From Roseitalea porphyridii (GTDB taxonomy: Bacteria; Pseudomonadota; Alphaproteobacteria; Rhizobiales; Rhizobiaceae): a DNA stretch of 64,000 nt. Each line of letters opens with the position of its first letter. Position 1 is the stretch's first letter. The notes below the pieces were generated by a model. The model worked only from the letters and a program-made list of their open reading frames with translations, searched no databases and was not told the DNA's origin. The position numbers were made by a program, and so were the translations under genes. Shown here one piece after another: positions 25,001-33,819 of this stretch. The DNA lies in contig NZ_CP036532.1 of NCBI RefSeq assembly GCF_004331955.1, positions 124,001 through 188,000 on the forward strand, read 5' to 3'.

Positions 25001-25344
25001 TGATCGACCTCGGTGCGCACGTCCTCGAGCGCCGTTGCCAGATCGGCGCTGGGATCGAACTCGACCACGATGTTGCCACCGCCCTGATAGGCGCTGGCCG
25101 TCATCGTATCGACGCCCTTGATGTTCTGAAGCTCGGACTCCAGCGGCCGGATCAGCATCCGCTCGGCGTCCTCGGGCGACACGCCCGACAGCGACAGGCC
25201 GACATAGATGACCGGGAACTGGACGTCCGGCTCGGCTTCCTTCGGGATGCTGATATAGGCGAGCGTGCCGGCGATCAGGAAGAACGACAGCGTGACGATC
25301 GTCAGCCGCGCATTGCGCACGGCAAGTTCGAGAAATCCCATCAT
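22099..25344 (-). CDS. RND efflux pump permease (AcrB/HAE-type)
   Basis: Inner-membrane proton antiporter subunit of a tripartite efflux pump, 1081 residues. It has the family layout: one membrane segment at the N-terminus, a large periplasmic loop, a bundle of membrane segments with the GMLVDDAIIV proton-relay block around residue 400, a second large loop and the last membrane bundle. The last 50 or so residues form a Pro/Arg/Glu-rich cytoplasmic tail beyond the usual end. It overlaps the adaptor gene upstream by 4 bp. No outer-membrane factor gene is present, so a TolC encoded elsewhere is presumed. Substrates unknown. Confidence 0.95.
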   Translation of the reverse strand: MMGFLELAVRNARLTIVTLSFFLIAGTLAYISIPKEAEPDVQFPVIYVGLSLSGVSPEDAERMLIRPLESELQNIKGVDTMTASAYQGGGNIVVEFDPSADLATALEDVRTEVDQVKGEFPAGTDEPSVVEVNISEFPVLVVTLSGDAPERVLTRTARALRDQIEEVGGVLNADMQGARDELVEVIIDPVKLSSYNLQLDALVGGVGANNRLVAAGTLEGDQGRYAVKVPSLIETVEDIANLPIAVSGNAVVRARDLATIRNTFEDRETVARLNGKPAIAIEVSKRAGANLIETVDAVKAEAEAFKTQLPPGVEITFTQDRSENIRTLLDDLQNSVLTAVILVFIVILFYLGFRSSLLIGLAIPTSFLMGILFLSLAGYTVNLVVLFSLILAVGMLVDDAIIVTEYAERRMAEGVAAPPAFAEAARRMFGPVVVSTLTRIAAFSPLLFWPGIVGEFMSYMPITLIATLTASTIYALLFAPTIGSIVGRAAVQKRRPDGMYMSVIRKAVRFPVLTLVLVAGLMGGIVYTYSNNNQGVEFFPAVEPEYGLLYVKARGNLSLEEQDELVRRAEERLLDWPGIKTVYARAGSSRGGLQLMGGGTEDTVGTIQYEFVDWRERQPASEILTSLRTQFADIAGVNIEISTPDAGPPQGKPIQVRLQADDPTGLEDAARAVAGYLETVPEVIDLDDGLPPLSIDWELKVDRTEAAKYGLGPDSVGRVVQLVTTGLKLSDYRPAGADDAVDIRLRVPEDRRTLSMLDELRVETASGAVPLTNFVDREPAASLGTLTRIDGSRTITVTSNLVEGVQDSVLQAQVAEQLETMDFPSNIRWEMVGSDQESEEAAAFLGNAFGVAIFLIFALLLAQFNRFTYVWLVLSAVVMSTIGVLLGLVVMQMPFSIIMTAIGTIALAGVVVNNNIVLIDTYAHLRRKGVDKMEAVLETCRERVRPVMLTAVTAILGVLPIAFGVNLALIDHEVTIGAPSTQWWVALSSAIVFGLAFSTVLTLVVTPAALMIFTRDNESLAKGSLIARLKRWRRKRAIDRQRAADRPKPEPAARPGRRPAPRPDAPEELPDDLRPYPKAAE

Positions 25345-26501
25345 TGGCTCGCCGCCCCGCCCGTCGCTTCCGCGATCAGGCGTTCGATGACCTCGCTTTC
25401 GGCCTCGACAGGCTCGACCCGCTGGCCGTCACTGACGAGGTTCTGGCCGACGACGATGACGCGCGCGCCGCGGGGAATGCCGCCAAGCAGCAGCGCATCG
25501 GTCGAATCGTCGACCAGGTCAATCGGATAGAACACCACCTGGTCGTCCGCGTCGACAGCGCGCACGCCCAGTTCGCCCGCATCGTTCAGCGTGACGATGG
25601 AGCGCGGAACCGGCGTCGCGACCACGGGCTCCCCGCGCAGGATCACCTCGGCGGTCATTCCGGCCGGCACTGCAAGGTCGGGATTGGCCGCCTCGACCTC
25701 GACCGTGAAGGTGCGGGTCGAGGGCTGCGCATCGCGGCTGATGTAGCGAATCGTGCCGGTGATGGTCTCGCCGGTGACGAGGCGCAGTTGCGCGTCGCCG
25801 CCAACCTCGATCGTGCGCAGATCGCTCTCGTTGACCTCGCCGACCCCGATGATCGGATCGAGAGAGATCAGGTTCGCGACGGGCGTTCCTTGGTTCACCG
25901 CGCCGCCGCGTTCGACCATAACCGCATCGACCACGCCGCCGAAGGGCGCGGTGATCTCCAGCCGTTCGAGCTCGGCGACGGTCGCCTCGTACTGGCTTTC
26001 GGCAAGGCGCAGCGCCGAGCGCTGCTGTTCGAGCTGCAGACGGGGCAGGGTGCCGTTCTCGACGAGCTGTTCGCGCGCGGTGAATTCGGCCCGCGCCTGT
26101 TCGAGCGCCGCCTCCGCGCTGCGCACCGCAGCGTCACGCCCCTCGGGCGCGATCCGCGCGATGGTCTCGCCGGCCTCGACCCGATCGCCCTGTTCGACCG
26201 GAAGCTCGGAGATGATGCCGCCGGCACGCGCCGTGATGTCGGTGCGCTTGTCGGCCTGTGTGACGCCCGAGACCCGCACGGTCCGCGTATGATCGATGCT
26301 CGGAATGACGGCGACCGCCACCGATTGCAGCGAACGCGCCGCCGCATCCTCATCCGTCGTTGCCGGCTCGGTCTGCTCGACCGGCGCGGACTCCTCGGAA
26401 TCCTGTCCGGTGGCGCTGCCAACGAAGGAGAAATCGCCCGTCAGGACCCAGGCGGCTGATGCGATGAACACCAGAATGGCCGCATAGCGATGCGCTTTCA
26501 T
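25341..26501 (-). CDS. RND efflux periplasmic adaptor (membrane fusion protein)
   Basis: 386-residue MFP/HlyD-type adaptor: N-terminal membrane segment (about 8-28), an acidic linker rich in Glu/Thr, the lipoyl half-motif region (GGIISELPVEQGDRVEAGE), a coiled-coil hairpin at about 125-185, the second lipoyl half (PFGGVVDAVMVERGG) and a beta-barrel domain. It links the permease to an outer-membrane channel. Its start codon is the first of the two-gene minus-strand operon, divergent from the TetR regulator with 186 bp between. Confidence 0.93.
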   Translation of the reverse strand: MKAHRYAAILVFIASAAWVLTGDFSFVGSATGQDSEESAPVEQTEPATTDEDAAARSLQSVAVAVIPSIDHTRTVRVSGVTQADKRTDITARAGGIISELPVEQGDRVEAGETIARIAPEGRDAAVRSAEAALEQARAEFTAREQLVENGTLPRLQLEQQRSALRLAESQYEATVAELERLEITAPFGGVVDAVMVERGGAVNQGTPVANLISLDPIIGVGEVNESDLRTIEVGGDAQLRLVTGETITGTIRYISRDAQPSTRTFTVEVEAANPDLAVPAGMTAEVILRGEPVVATPVPRSIVTLNDAGELGVRAVDADDQVVFYPIDLVDDSTDALLLGGIPRGARVIVVGQNLVSDGQRVEPVEAESEVIERLIAEATGGAASQ

Positions 26502-26640
26502 CGGAAATTCCAGTCAGTACCTTCTGGCCCCGTGGCGGGACATTTGATCCATCATACGCGCCGACCGTCGTACTGGACCGCGCCGCACACTTTCCGCACT
26601 GCACAATATGCCTGTTGCGCAGCGGCATGGAAAGCCCTAT

Positions 26641-26687
26641 CTGACAATTTGACAAAATAACAAAAAATGTCATAAGGTCAAGAGGCC
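26641..26687. promoter_or_regulatory. Divergent promoter/operator between the RND operon and tetR-type gene
   Basis: An AT-rich island in GC-rich surroundings. TGACA occurs at 26642-26646 and 26650-26654, with the inverted TGTCA at 26668-26672, giving an imperfect palindrome (TTGACA, 13-nt spacer, TGTCAT). TTGACA at 26649-26654 with a weak CATAAG at 26671-26676 could be the regulator's own promoter, close to its start. TetR regulators normally bind such palindromes and repress both directions. Confidence 0.45.
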
Positions 26688-27305
26688 ATGCTTCACATCT
26701 GTTCGAACGACAAGCGCGGAACCGTCTTGCAGGCGGCCCTCGACGTGTTCATCACCTACGGGTTCCGCAAGACGTCGATGGACGACATCGCACGCGCCGC
26801 CGGCATGTCGCGTCCGGCGCTCTATCAGTCCTTCAAGAACAAGACCGAAATCTTCCGCGCGCTCGCCGAGGCGCTGATGTCGGAGGCGGCCCGCAATGCC
26901 CGCAGCGGTTTTGCGGTGCCGGGCTGCTTCCGTGACAAGCTGCGCGAGGCGATGGAACGGTCGATTCTCGACATGCATCGCTTCGTCGAGCAAACGGCCC
27001 ACGGCCAGGAGCTGATCGGCATCAGCGACGAGATCGCCAGCGACATCAGCAAGATATGGACCGATTCGCTGACCGGCGTGATCGCCGAGGGGCTCGCCGG
27101 TGCCGAGCGCGACGGGCTCGCCGACCTTTCCCGGTTTGGCGCCGATGCAAAGACCATCGCCCGCGTCTTCGTGTTCGCGCTCGAGGGCCTCAAGGAAGAG
27201 GTCAAGAAGGGCAAGCCGATCGAGACCCACATGCATGCCATCATCGAGTTCTTCGCCGACGCGGTGGAGCTGAAGGCCGACACCCGACCGGCAGCGGTTG
27301 GCTGA
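26688..27305 (+). CDS. TetR/AcrR-family transcriptional regulator
   Basis: 205 residues; N-terminal helix-turn-helix (about 10-58) with the TSMDDIARAAGMSRPALYQSF core, followed by an all-helical ligand domain with no recognisable family match. Divergent to the RND pump genes, so it most likely represses them until an effector is bound. An AGAGG sequence lies 2 nt before the ATG, an unusually tight spacing that suggests a short or nearly leaderless message. It ends 3 bp before the stop of the convergent patatin-like gene. Confidence 0.92.
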   Translation: MLHICSNDKRGTVLQAALDVFITYGFRKTSMDDIARAAGMSRPALYQSFKNKTEIFRALAEALMSEAARNARSGFAVPGCFRDKLREAMERSILDMHRFVEQTAHGQELIGISDEIASDISKIWTDSLTGVIAEGLAGAERDGLADLSRFGADAKTIARVFVFALEGLKEEVKKGKPIETHMHAIIEFFADAVELKADTRPAAVG

Positions 27306-27308
27306 GGG

Positions 27309-28442
27309 TCAGCCTCTTTGCCCGCCCCCGGCGGCGCGGCTCGCCCGCCTGAGCGCGTCGCGCATGCGCTTGCCGACCGGCTCGCGCTCCGTCGCCGGAA
27401 GGATGTCTGCCCGCAATTCCGCACTCAGGTCGAGCGTCGGCCGCACGCCGATATCCTCGAAATGGGCCTCGATGAAGTCCTGCGTCGCCGCCCGGCCCAT
27501 GTCGCGCATCTCGGTCAGGAACGACCATTCCGCATTGAGCTTGGACGAGGCCGTCAGGCCCTTGACCGCCACGTCGGCGGCGATCCGGTGCATGCGGATG
27601 GACCGGTAATCGGTGCCCTCCAGCCGCCCGTCCGCCATCAGCCTCCGCACGAACTCGATCGCCCTGAACTCGCGCAGAAGCCCGGCATTGAAGGTGATCT
27701 CGTTCATCCGGTCCTGGATTTCCTGCGCCGTTTGGGGCGTCTCCTCGCGCTCGATCGGATTGATCTGGACGAGCAGGCAGTCCTCGGTGTCCGTCTCGTA
27801 GAAGAACGGAAACAGCACCGGGTTGCCGCCGAACCCGCCATCCCAGTAGGGCACGCCGTCGATTTCGACCGCCTTGAAAAGGGTCGGCAGGCAGGCCGAG
27901 GCCATCACCGCGTCGAGCGTGATGTCGGTGCCGGTGAACACGCGCACCTTGCCGCTGTGCACGTTGGTCGCCGACACGAACACCTTGAACGCATCGCACG
28001 CGTGCACATTGTCGAAGTCGATCTGCCGACCGACCACGTCGCGCAGCGGATTGATGTCGAACAGATTGGTGTCGTAGGGCGAAAAGACCCGGCTGAAGAT
28101 GTCGAAGAAGCGATAGGTTGGCGAATTCTCGTAGCCGAAATTGCCGAACCACAGATCGGCGGGGGTGCGCTGGATCGGCGAAAAGCGACCCGTGCGCGCC
28201 ACGCCGGCCCAGAAATCATGCAGGCATTGGCGCGCGCCGTCCGCACCGCCCCTGTGATAGCCGTCGGCAAGCGCCACCGCGTTCATCGCGCCCGCGCTCG
28301 TCCCCGAAATGCCCTCGAAGTCGAACCTTCCGTCCTCGAGCAACGCATCGAGCACACCCCAGGTGAACGCGCCGTGCGAGCCGCCGCCCTGAAGCGCCAG
28401 GTTGATCCGCCTGGTCTGGGTGCCGTTTCCGGTTTCCGCCAT
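27309..28442 (-). CDS. Patatin-like phospholipase
   Basis: 377-residue serine acyl hydrolase. The oxyanion motif GGGSHG lies at 19-24, the nucleophile elbow GTSAG at 47-51 (Ser49) and the catalytic Asp201 in DGG, completing the Ser-Asp dyad. In rhizobia this protein often follows bdhA, as here (29 bp downstream of it), which suggests a role with storage polyester or membrane lipid turnover, but the substrate is not shown. The ATG at 28442 is chosen because the domain begins 12 residues later; the frame is open further upstream. Confidence 0.9.
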   Translation of the reverse strand: MAETGNGTQTRRINLALQGGGSHGAFTWGVLDALLEDGRFDFEGISGTSAGAMNAVALADGYHRGGADGARQCLHDFWAGVARTGRFSPIQRTPADLWFGNFGYENSPTYRFFDIFSRVFSPYDTNLFDINPLRDVVGRQIDFDNVHACDAFKVFVSATNVHSGKVRVFTGTDITLDAVMASACLPTLFKAVEIDGVPYWDGGFGGNPVLFPFFYETDTEDCLLVQINPIEREETPQTAQEIQDRMNEITFNAGLLREFRAIEFVRRLMADGRLEGTDYRSIRMHRIAADVAVKGLTASSKLNAEWSFLTEMRDMGRAATQDFIEAHFEDIGVRPTLDLSAELRADILPATEREPVGKRMRDALRRASRAAGGGQRG

Positions 28443-28471
28443 AACCCTTCGATCCCGCGTGCCGGTGCCGG

Positions 28472-29266
28472 TCAGAGCGCCGTCCAGCCCCCGTCGACGG
28501 AAATCGTCGTGCCGGTGATCTGCCTGGCGTGGTCCGAACACAGGAACACGACGGTGCCGCCCATCTCCTCGACGGTGGCGAATTCGCGCGTCGGCTGGCG
28601 CTGCAGCATGACCTTCTCCAGCACTTCCTCCCGTCCCATGCCGTGCGCCTTCATCTGGTCCTCGATCTGGTTCTCGACGAGCGGCGTCAGCACATAGCCC
28701 GGACAGACCGCGTTGCACGTCGCGGCCACCTTGGCCTCGGCGAATTCGAGCGCGACGGTCTTGGTCAGTCCGACGATGCCGTGCTTGGCCGCGATATAGG
28801 CGGACTTATAGGGCGAGGCGGTGAGGCCGTGCGCCGAGGCGATGTTGACGATCCGGCCCCAGCCCTTTTCCTTCATCATAGGCACGGCGGCGGCGGTCGT
28901 GTGGAATGCCGACGACAGGTTGATCGCGATGATCGCGTCCCACTTGGCGGTTGGAAACTCCTCCACCGGCGCCACGTGCTGGATGCCCGCATTGTTGACC
29001 AGGATGTCGACCGAACCGAATTTCTCCGCGGCCTTTTCGACCAGCATACGCGCCTCGTCCCCGTTGGAGAGGTCGGCCTTGACGTAGACGGTGCGGTTGC
29101 CGTGCGCCTCGGCGATCTCCCGCGCAAGGCCGTGGTCGTCCTCACTGTCCGTGTAGGAATTGAGCACCACATTGTGGCCCTCGGCGGCGAGTGCGCGCGC
29201 GATCCCGAGCCCGATGCCGGAATTGGATCCGGTCACGACAGCAGTCTTGATGTCTTCGCTGGCCAT
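28472..29266 (-). CDS. bdhA: 3-hydroxybutyrate dehydrogenase
   Basis: SDR-family NAD enzyme converting D-3-hydroxybutyrate to acetoacetate in polyhydroxybutyrate breakdown. 264 residues, with the TGSNSGIG cofactor loop (12-19), NNAG in the second beta-alpha unit and the YxxxK catalytic pair Tyr157/Lys161. The tail [13 protein letters not shown] matches BdhA. It is the first gene of the bdhA-patatin unit. The downstream frame stays open upstream of the chosen ATG (29266), but homology starts there. Confidence 0.93.
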   Translation of the reverse strand: MASEDIKTAVVTGSNSGIGLGIARALAAEGHNVVLNSYTDSEDDHGLAREIAEAHGNRTVYVKADLSNGDEARMLVEKAAEKFGSVDILVNNAGIQHVAPVEEFPTAKWDAIIAINLSSAFHTTAAAVPMMKEKGWGRIVNIASAHGLTASPYKSAYIAAKHGIVGLTKTVALEFAEAKVAATCNAVCPGYVLTPLVENQIEDQMKAHGMGREEVLEKVMLQRQPTREFATVEEMGGTVVFLCSDHARQITGTTISVDGGWTAL

Positions 29267-29446
29267 GGCTTCCCCCGTCTGGCGCCGTTCATTGCGCCGC
29301 AACATAACCGGGGCGCCGCGCCCTGTCATCGCCGCGGACGCGTCGAACGCACGGTTTTCGTTCTGCAACGACACCGATCGGCCTGCGGTGATTGCGGGCA
29401 CGGCGCCGAGCCGCTAAAACCCGACACGAACGGACAGGATTTCACC

Positions 29447-30697
29447 ATGGACTATCTGTCAGCCCCCCTGCCGCGCCGCAGATCGGTCGCCGTCAATGTC
29501 GGTGGCGTGACCGTGGGCGGCGATGCGCCGGTCGTGGTCCAGTCGATGACCAACACCGACACCGCCGACATCGACGCCACCGTCGCCCAGTGCGCGGCTC
29601 TTCACAAGGCCGGCTCGGAAGTCGTCCGTATCACGGTCGATCGTGATGAGAGCGCGGCGGCGGTTCCGAGAATCCGCGAGCGCCTGCTGCGGCTCGGCCA
29701 CGATGTGCCGCTTGTCGGCGACTTCCACTATATCGGCCACAAGCTGCTCGCCGATCACCCCGCCTGCGCCGAGGCGCTGGCCAAGTACCGGATCAACCCG
29801 GGCAATGTCGGTTTCCGCGACAAGCGCGACCGCCAGTTCATCGACATCGTCGAAATGGCGATCCGCCACGACAAGCCCGTGCGCATCGGCGTCAACTGGG
29901 GCTCGCTCGACCAGGAGCTGCTGACCCGGTTGATGGACGAGAACCAGAAGAAGGGCTTTCCGATGTCGGCCGACGAGGTGACGCGGGAAGCGATCGTCCA
30001 GTCGGCGCTGCTGTCGGCCGAGCTTGCCGAGCAGACCGGCCTTGCTCGCGACAAGATCCTTTTGTCGGCTAAGGTGTCCCGCGTTCAGGATCTGATCGCC
30101 GTCTACACCGACCTCGCCGATCGCTGTGACCATGCGCTGCACCTCGGCCTGACCGAGGCGGGCATGGGATCGAAAGGCATCGTCGCCTCCTCGGCCGCGC
30201 TCGCCATTTTGTTGCAGCAGGGGATCGGCGACACGATCCGCATCTCGCTCACACCCGAACCGGGCGGCGACAGGACGCGCGAGGTTCAGGTCGCCCAGGA
30301 ACTGCTGCAGACGATGGGCTTTCGCCAGTTCCTGCCCGTGGTCGCGGCCTGCCCGGGTTGCGGACGCACCACCTCGACCGTCTTCCAGGAACTGGCGCGC
30401 AAGATCGAGGACGATCTGCGCCGCAACATGCCGGTCTGGCGCGAGAAATATCCCGGCGTCGAGGAACTCAAGGTCGCCGTGATGGGCTGCATCGTCAACG
30501 GTCCGGGCGAATCCAAGCACGCCGATATCGGCATCTCCCTGCCCGGAACCGGCGAGAGCCCGGCCGCCCCGGTCTTCGTCGACGGTCGCAAGGCCGCGAC
30601 GCTGCGCGGCGACGACATCGCGGCCCAGTTCGAGGCCATGGTCACCGACTATATCGAGGCCCGTTTCGGGCGGGGCGGCAAGGATGCGGCGGCCTGA
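29447..30697 (+). CDS. ispG: 4-hydroxy-3-methylbut-2-en-1-yl diphosphate synthase
   Basis: Penultimate step of the MEP isoprenoid pathway, an iron-sulfur enzyme. 416 residues: N-terminal TIM-barrel region with [13 protein letters not shown] near 30, then the C-terminal [4Fe-4S] domain with Cys302, Cys305 and Cys348 and Glu355 as the fourth ligand (CPGC and GCIVNGPGE). The ATG at 29447 is chosen from the homology; the frame is open upstream across an antisense region. It is divergent from bdhA, and its 3' end overlaps the lytic transglycosylase start by 14 bp. Confidence 0.97.
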   Translation: MDYLSAPLPRRRSVAVNVGGVTVGGDAPVVVQSMTNTDTADIDATVAQCAALHKAGSEVVRITVDRDESAAAVPRIRERLLRLGHDVPLVGDFHYIGHKLLADHPACAEALAKYRINPGNVGFRDKRDRQFIDIVEMAIRHDKPVRIGVNWGSLDQELLTRLMDENQKKGFPMSADEVTREAIVQSALLSAELAEQTGLARDKILLSAKVSRVQDLIAVYTDLADRCDHALHLGLTEAGMGSKGIVASSAALAILLQQGIGDTIRISLTPEPGGDRTREVQVAQELLQTMGFRQFLPVVAACPGCGRTTSTVFQELARKIEDDLRRNMPVWREKYPGVEELKVAVMGCIVNGPGESKHADIGISLPGTGESPAAPVFVDGRKAATLRGDDIAAQFEAMVTDYIEARFGRGGKDAAA

Positions 30698-31559
30698 GAC
30701 GTCCGCCTGCGGTGTCTGCCTCGCCGCATTGACGGCCGCGCTTATCTGTTTCGGACCCGTAACGGGCCGCACTTTTCAGGGCACATCGCCGGAGGATGTC
30801 GGCCACGGTGCGATCTGTGGGCTGATCGAGCGCGAGGCCGAGCGCAATGGCTTGCCGCCCGCCTTCTTCGCCCGGCTGATCTGGAAGGAAAGCCGGTTCG
30901 ACCCGCTCGCCGTCTCGCCGAAGGGCGCCGAGGGCATCGCCCAGTTCATGCCCGCCACGGCCGCGCGGCGGGGTCTGTCGAACAGTTTCGACCCGGCCGA
31001 GGCCGTGCCCGCCTCGGCGACCTATCTGGCCGCGCTGCGGCTGCAATTCGGCAATCTGGGCCTGGCCGCCGCAGCCTACAATGCGGGCGAGGCGCGCATC
31101 GACCGCTGGCTTGTCGGCGCGTCCTCGCTGCCGCTCGAGACAGAGGACTATGTGCGCGACATCACCGGCGAACCGGCCGAGGTCTTCATCGAGCGCCGAC
31201 GCCAGGTACGCGACGAGCCGCTGGAGCCGGGCAGGCCCTTCGCGGAAGCCTGCGTGCGCATGGCGTCGATCGCCGGCGCCGGGCTGGCCAGCCTGGTCCA
31301 GGGTCCGCTGAAGCCGTGGGGCGTGCAGGTCGCCGGAGGCTACAAGCGGGCCGCCGTCATGCGCCGTTGGGACACGATCAAGCGCCGGCACGGGTCGCTC
31401 ATCGCCGGACTGCCAGCCACGGTGAGCCGGCAAAAGAGCCCGCTCGGGCCGAAGCCGATCTATGCGGTCCGGATCGGCGCCGATTCCCGCACCGAGGCCA
31501 ACGTGATCTGCAGCCGATTGCGCGCCGTCGGCGAATCCTGCGTCGTCAAGCGCAACTGA
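30684..31559 (+). CDS. SLT-domain lytic transglycosylase with SPOR-like tail
   Basis: 291 residues, exported by an N-terminal hydrophobic signal (about 7-28). The catalytic domain starts at [11 protein letters not shown]; Glu69 in WKESRFDP is the expected acid, followed by [22 protein letters not shown] and the RYV-type closing segment. The last 40 or so residues ([22 protein letters not shown]) look like a degenerate SPOR peptidoglycan-binding motif. It cleaves glycan strands in the periplasm. The start overlaps ispG by 14 bp, so the two are probably co-transcribed. Confidence 0.88.
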   Translation: MRRPETSACGVCLAALTAALICFGPVTGRTFQGTSPEDVGHGAICGLIEREAERNGLPPAFFARLIWKESRFDPLAVSPKGAEGIAQFMPATAARRGLSNSFDPAEAVPASATYLAALRLQFGNLGLAAAAYNAGEARIDRWLVGASSLPLETEDYVRDITGEPAEVFIERRRQVRDEPLEPGRPFAEACVRMASIAGAGLASLVQGPLKPWGVQVAGGYKRAAVMRRWDTIKRRHGSLIAGLPATVSRQKSPLGPKPIYAVRIGADSRTEANVICSRLRAVGESCVVKRN

Positions 31560-31579
31560 TACCGGCAATTCGGTCGGCG

Positions 31580-32485
31580 TCAGGAGGACCGGTCCGCGAT
31601 GAACCGCGCCGCGCCGCGAAGCACGGCGGCCCGATCGCCAAAGGGTGCAAGAAGCTCTTCGGCCTCGCGCACATAGGCGTCGAGCCGTTCGCGCGCCCAG
31701 TCGACGCCGTGCATCGCGACAAGCGTCTTCTTGCCGGCCGCGGCGTCCTTGCCCGTCGCCTTGCCCATCGTCTCGCTGTCCGCGGTGACGTCGAGCAGAT
31801 CGTCGGCGAGCTGGAACGCCAGGCCCACGATCTCGCCAAACCGGTGCATGCGCGCCCGCTCGCGGTCGCCGGCGACAATGGCACCGGCCTCGCAGGCCGC
31901 GCGGATCAGCGCGCCGGTCTTCATCGCGTGGATCGCCGTGATCGTCTCGCCGTCGGCCGCCATCCGTTCGTGCACCAGATCAAGCATCTGGCCGCCGGCC
32001 ATGCCGCCGAATCCGGCGGCCCGCGCAAGCAGGGCGACGAGATTCCGGCACCTTCCATCATCGCCCTCCGGGTCGCCCGAGACGGCCAGATCGAACGCCA
32101 GCGTCAGCAGCGCATCGCCAGCGAGGATCGCCGTCGCCTCGTCGAAGGCGATATGCACCGTGGGCTGTCCGCGCCGCAGCGCGTCATCGTCCATCGCCGG
32201 CAGATCATCGTGCACGAGCGAATAGCAATGGATGCATTCGAGCGCGGCTGCCGGTCCGATCGCGGCCTCGTCGCGTCCGCCGAGCAGCGCGCTCACCTCC
32301 ATGACCAGGAACGGCCGCAGCCTCTTGCCGCCATTGAGGACGGCATGGCGCATCGCCGCGACCAGACGTTCGGGCCGGGCAAATTCACCGTTCGCCGGCC
32401 TGGTCGAGAGCGTCCGGTCCAGATGCGCCTCGATCAGCGCCGCGCGCGAGGCCAGCGCGCTCCGAAAAAGTTCATGATCGTTCAT
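31580..32485 (-). CDS. ispA: Farnesyl/geranylgeranyl diphosphate synthase (polyprenyl synthetase)
   Basis: Chain-elongating prenyl transferase, 301 residues. The first Asp-rich motif is HDDLPAMDDD near 95, the second DDLLDVTAD near 235; NGGKRLRPFL supplies the conserved basic residues. A small residue before the first motif region fits a C15-producing enzyme, but chain length cannot be fixed. The ATG at 32485 gives the normal family length; an upstream extension is unlikely. Convergent with the transglycosylase (20 bp) and divergent from mtgA. With ispG it puts two isoprenoid genes within 3 kb. Confidence 0.92.
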   Translation of the reverse strand: MNDHELFRSALASRAALIEAHLDRTLSTRPANGEFARPERLVAAMRHAVLNGGKRLRPFLVMEVSALLGGRDEAAIGPAAALECIHCYSLVHDDLPAMDDDALRRGQPTVHIAFDEATAILAGDALLTLAFDLAVSGDPEGDDGRCRNLVALLARAAGFGGMAGGQMLDLVHERMAADGETITAIHAMKTGALIRAACEAGAIVAGDRERARMHRFGEIVGLAFQLADDLLDVTADSETMGKATGKDAAAGKKTLVAMHGVDWARERLDAYVREAEELLAPFGDRAAVLRGAARFIADRSS

Positions 32486-32604
32486 CGCTTGCTTTTGGCG
32501 TTTTCGCGATCGATCTGCAATAAGCGGTCGGAGCGGCAGGGTTCCGCCGCAGAACCAATCGACGGCGCGGTGCCGACGCGCACGCAGGATCAGGACCGAC
32601 GGCG

Positions 32605-33405
32605 GTGAGCCCAGCACGGACAGGACCGAAGACCGATCGCCGCAAGAGGCGCAGCAGGGCCGGGGGCGAGGACACGGGCGCGCCGACGAAGCAGGGCCGT
32701 GGCCGCAAGCGGCGCCTCGGCTTTCTGCGCCGACGCTGGGTCTTCTACCCGCTTCTGACGCTTGTGATCATCTGCGCGCTGCCGTTCGTCCTCACGCTGA
32801 TCTATCGGATCGATGCGGTTCGGCCCGTCTCCACGCTGATGATCGCGCGCGCCGTCACGGGAGACCCGGTCGATCGGCGCTGGGTGGAGATCGACGACGT
32901 CGCGCCGCGTCTCTACCAGTCCGTCCTGATGTCCGAGGATGGCCAGTTCTGCTCGCACCACGGCATCGACCTGCGCGAACTGCGAGCGGTGATCGATGAT
33001 GCTCTCGAAGGTGAACGCCCGCGCGGTGCATCAACGATCACCATGCAGACGGCCAAGAACCTGTTTCTCTGGAGCGGCCGGTCGTTCGTGCGCAAGGGGC
33101 TCGAAATGCCTCTGGCGGTCTGGATCGACCTCGTTCTTCCCAAGCAGCGGATCATGGAGATCTATCTGAACATCGCCGAATGGGGTCCGTCCGGCCAGTT
33201 CGGTATCGCCGCCGGCGCCGACTATCATTTCGGCCGCCAGCCCGACGGGCTTTCGGCCCGCCAGTCCGCGCTCCTTGCGGTCACGCTCCCCAATCCCCAT
33301 GTCCGCGATCCGGCAAGGCCGACCGCCGATCTCAACCGCGTCGCCGATGTGATCCAGGGCCGCGCCGCCCAGTCGGGCGGCTATGACTGGTGCCTGCCGG
33401 ACTGA
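32605..33405 (+). CDS. mtgA: Monofunctional peptidoglycan glycosyltransferase
   Basis: Polymerises lipid II into glycan strands at the inner membrane. 266 residues from a GTG start: a very basic cytoplasmic N-terminus, one membrane segment (about 47-66) and the GT51 domain with Glu111 in [28 protein letters not shown] and the YLNIAEWG block. The mtgA-rpmF arrangement is conserved in rhizobia. Length is close to the family norm; the long basic N-tail is variable in this group. Confidence 0.94.
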   Translation: MSPARTGPKTDRRKRRSRAGGEDTGAPTKQGRGRKRRLGFLRRRWVFYPLLTLVIICALPFVLTLIYRIDAVRPVSTLMIARAVTGDPVDRRWVEIDDVAPRLYQSVLMSEDGQFCSHHGIDLRELRAVIDDALEGERPRGASTITMQTAKNLFLWSGRSFVRKGLEMPLAVWIDLVLPKQRIMEIYLNIAEWGPSGQFGIAAGADYHFGRQPDGLSARQSALLAVTLPNPHVRDPARPTADLNRVADVIQGRAAQSGGYDWCLPD

Positions 33406-33545
33406 AACACGGACAATTTGGGCCGAACCCCCTTTTCCAACCCGCACCGATGGTGTATGGCCCGGCCACTTTTCCGCGCATGTCGACCAGACAGCCGCCG
33501 GTCACCGGCGCTATCGGCGATTGCGCACGATCCGGAGTAAGACAC

Positions 33546-33728
33546 ATGGCTGTACCCAAGAGGAAGGTCACGCGCTCGCGGCGCGGCATGCGCCGCTCGA
33601 CCGACGCGCTCAAGAACCCGTCCTATGTCGAGGACAAGGCGTCGGGCGAACTGCGCCGGCCGCACCATATCGACCTGAAGACCGGCATGTATCGCGGTCG
33701 TCAGGTGCTGGCGCCCAAGGAAGACTGA
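33546..33728 (+). CDS. rpmF: 50S ribosomal protein L32
   Basis: 60-residue ribosomal protein, [16 protein letters not shown] at the N-terminus and [12 protein letters not shown] at the C-terminus, characteristic of alphaproteobacterial L32, which lacks the zinc cysteines of other L32 forms. GGAG lies 8 nt before the ATG. A strong terminator follows at 33749-33782. A 140-bp gap from mtgA probably holds its own promoter. Confidence 0.97.
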   Translation: MAVPKRKVTRSRRGMRRSTDALKNPSYVEDKASGELRRPHHIDLKTGMYRGRQVLAPKED

Positions 33729-33748
33729 CATCTGCCATGACGGCACGA

Positions 33749-33782
33749 AAAACCCGCGCCTGTACCGACAGGCGCGGGTTTT
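33749..33782. terminator. Intrinsic terminator after rpmF
   Basis: Perfect 14-bp stem (33749-33762 with 33769-33782) of AAAACCCGCGCCTG type around a 6-nt loop, ending in TTTT on the plus strand and with AAAA opening the stem, so it can work in both directions for rpmF and the convergent transglycosylase. Confidence 0.9.
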
Positions 33783-33819
33783 GTCGTTGTCACCGGCGGG
33801 GCAGGCCCGCCTCGACCGT

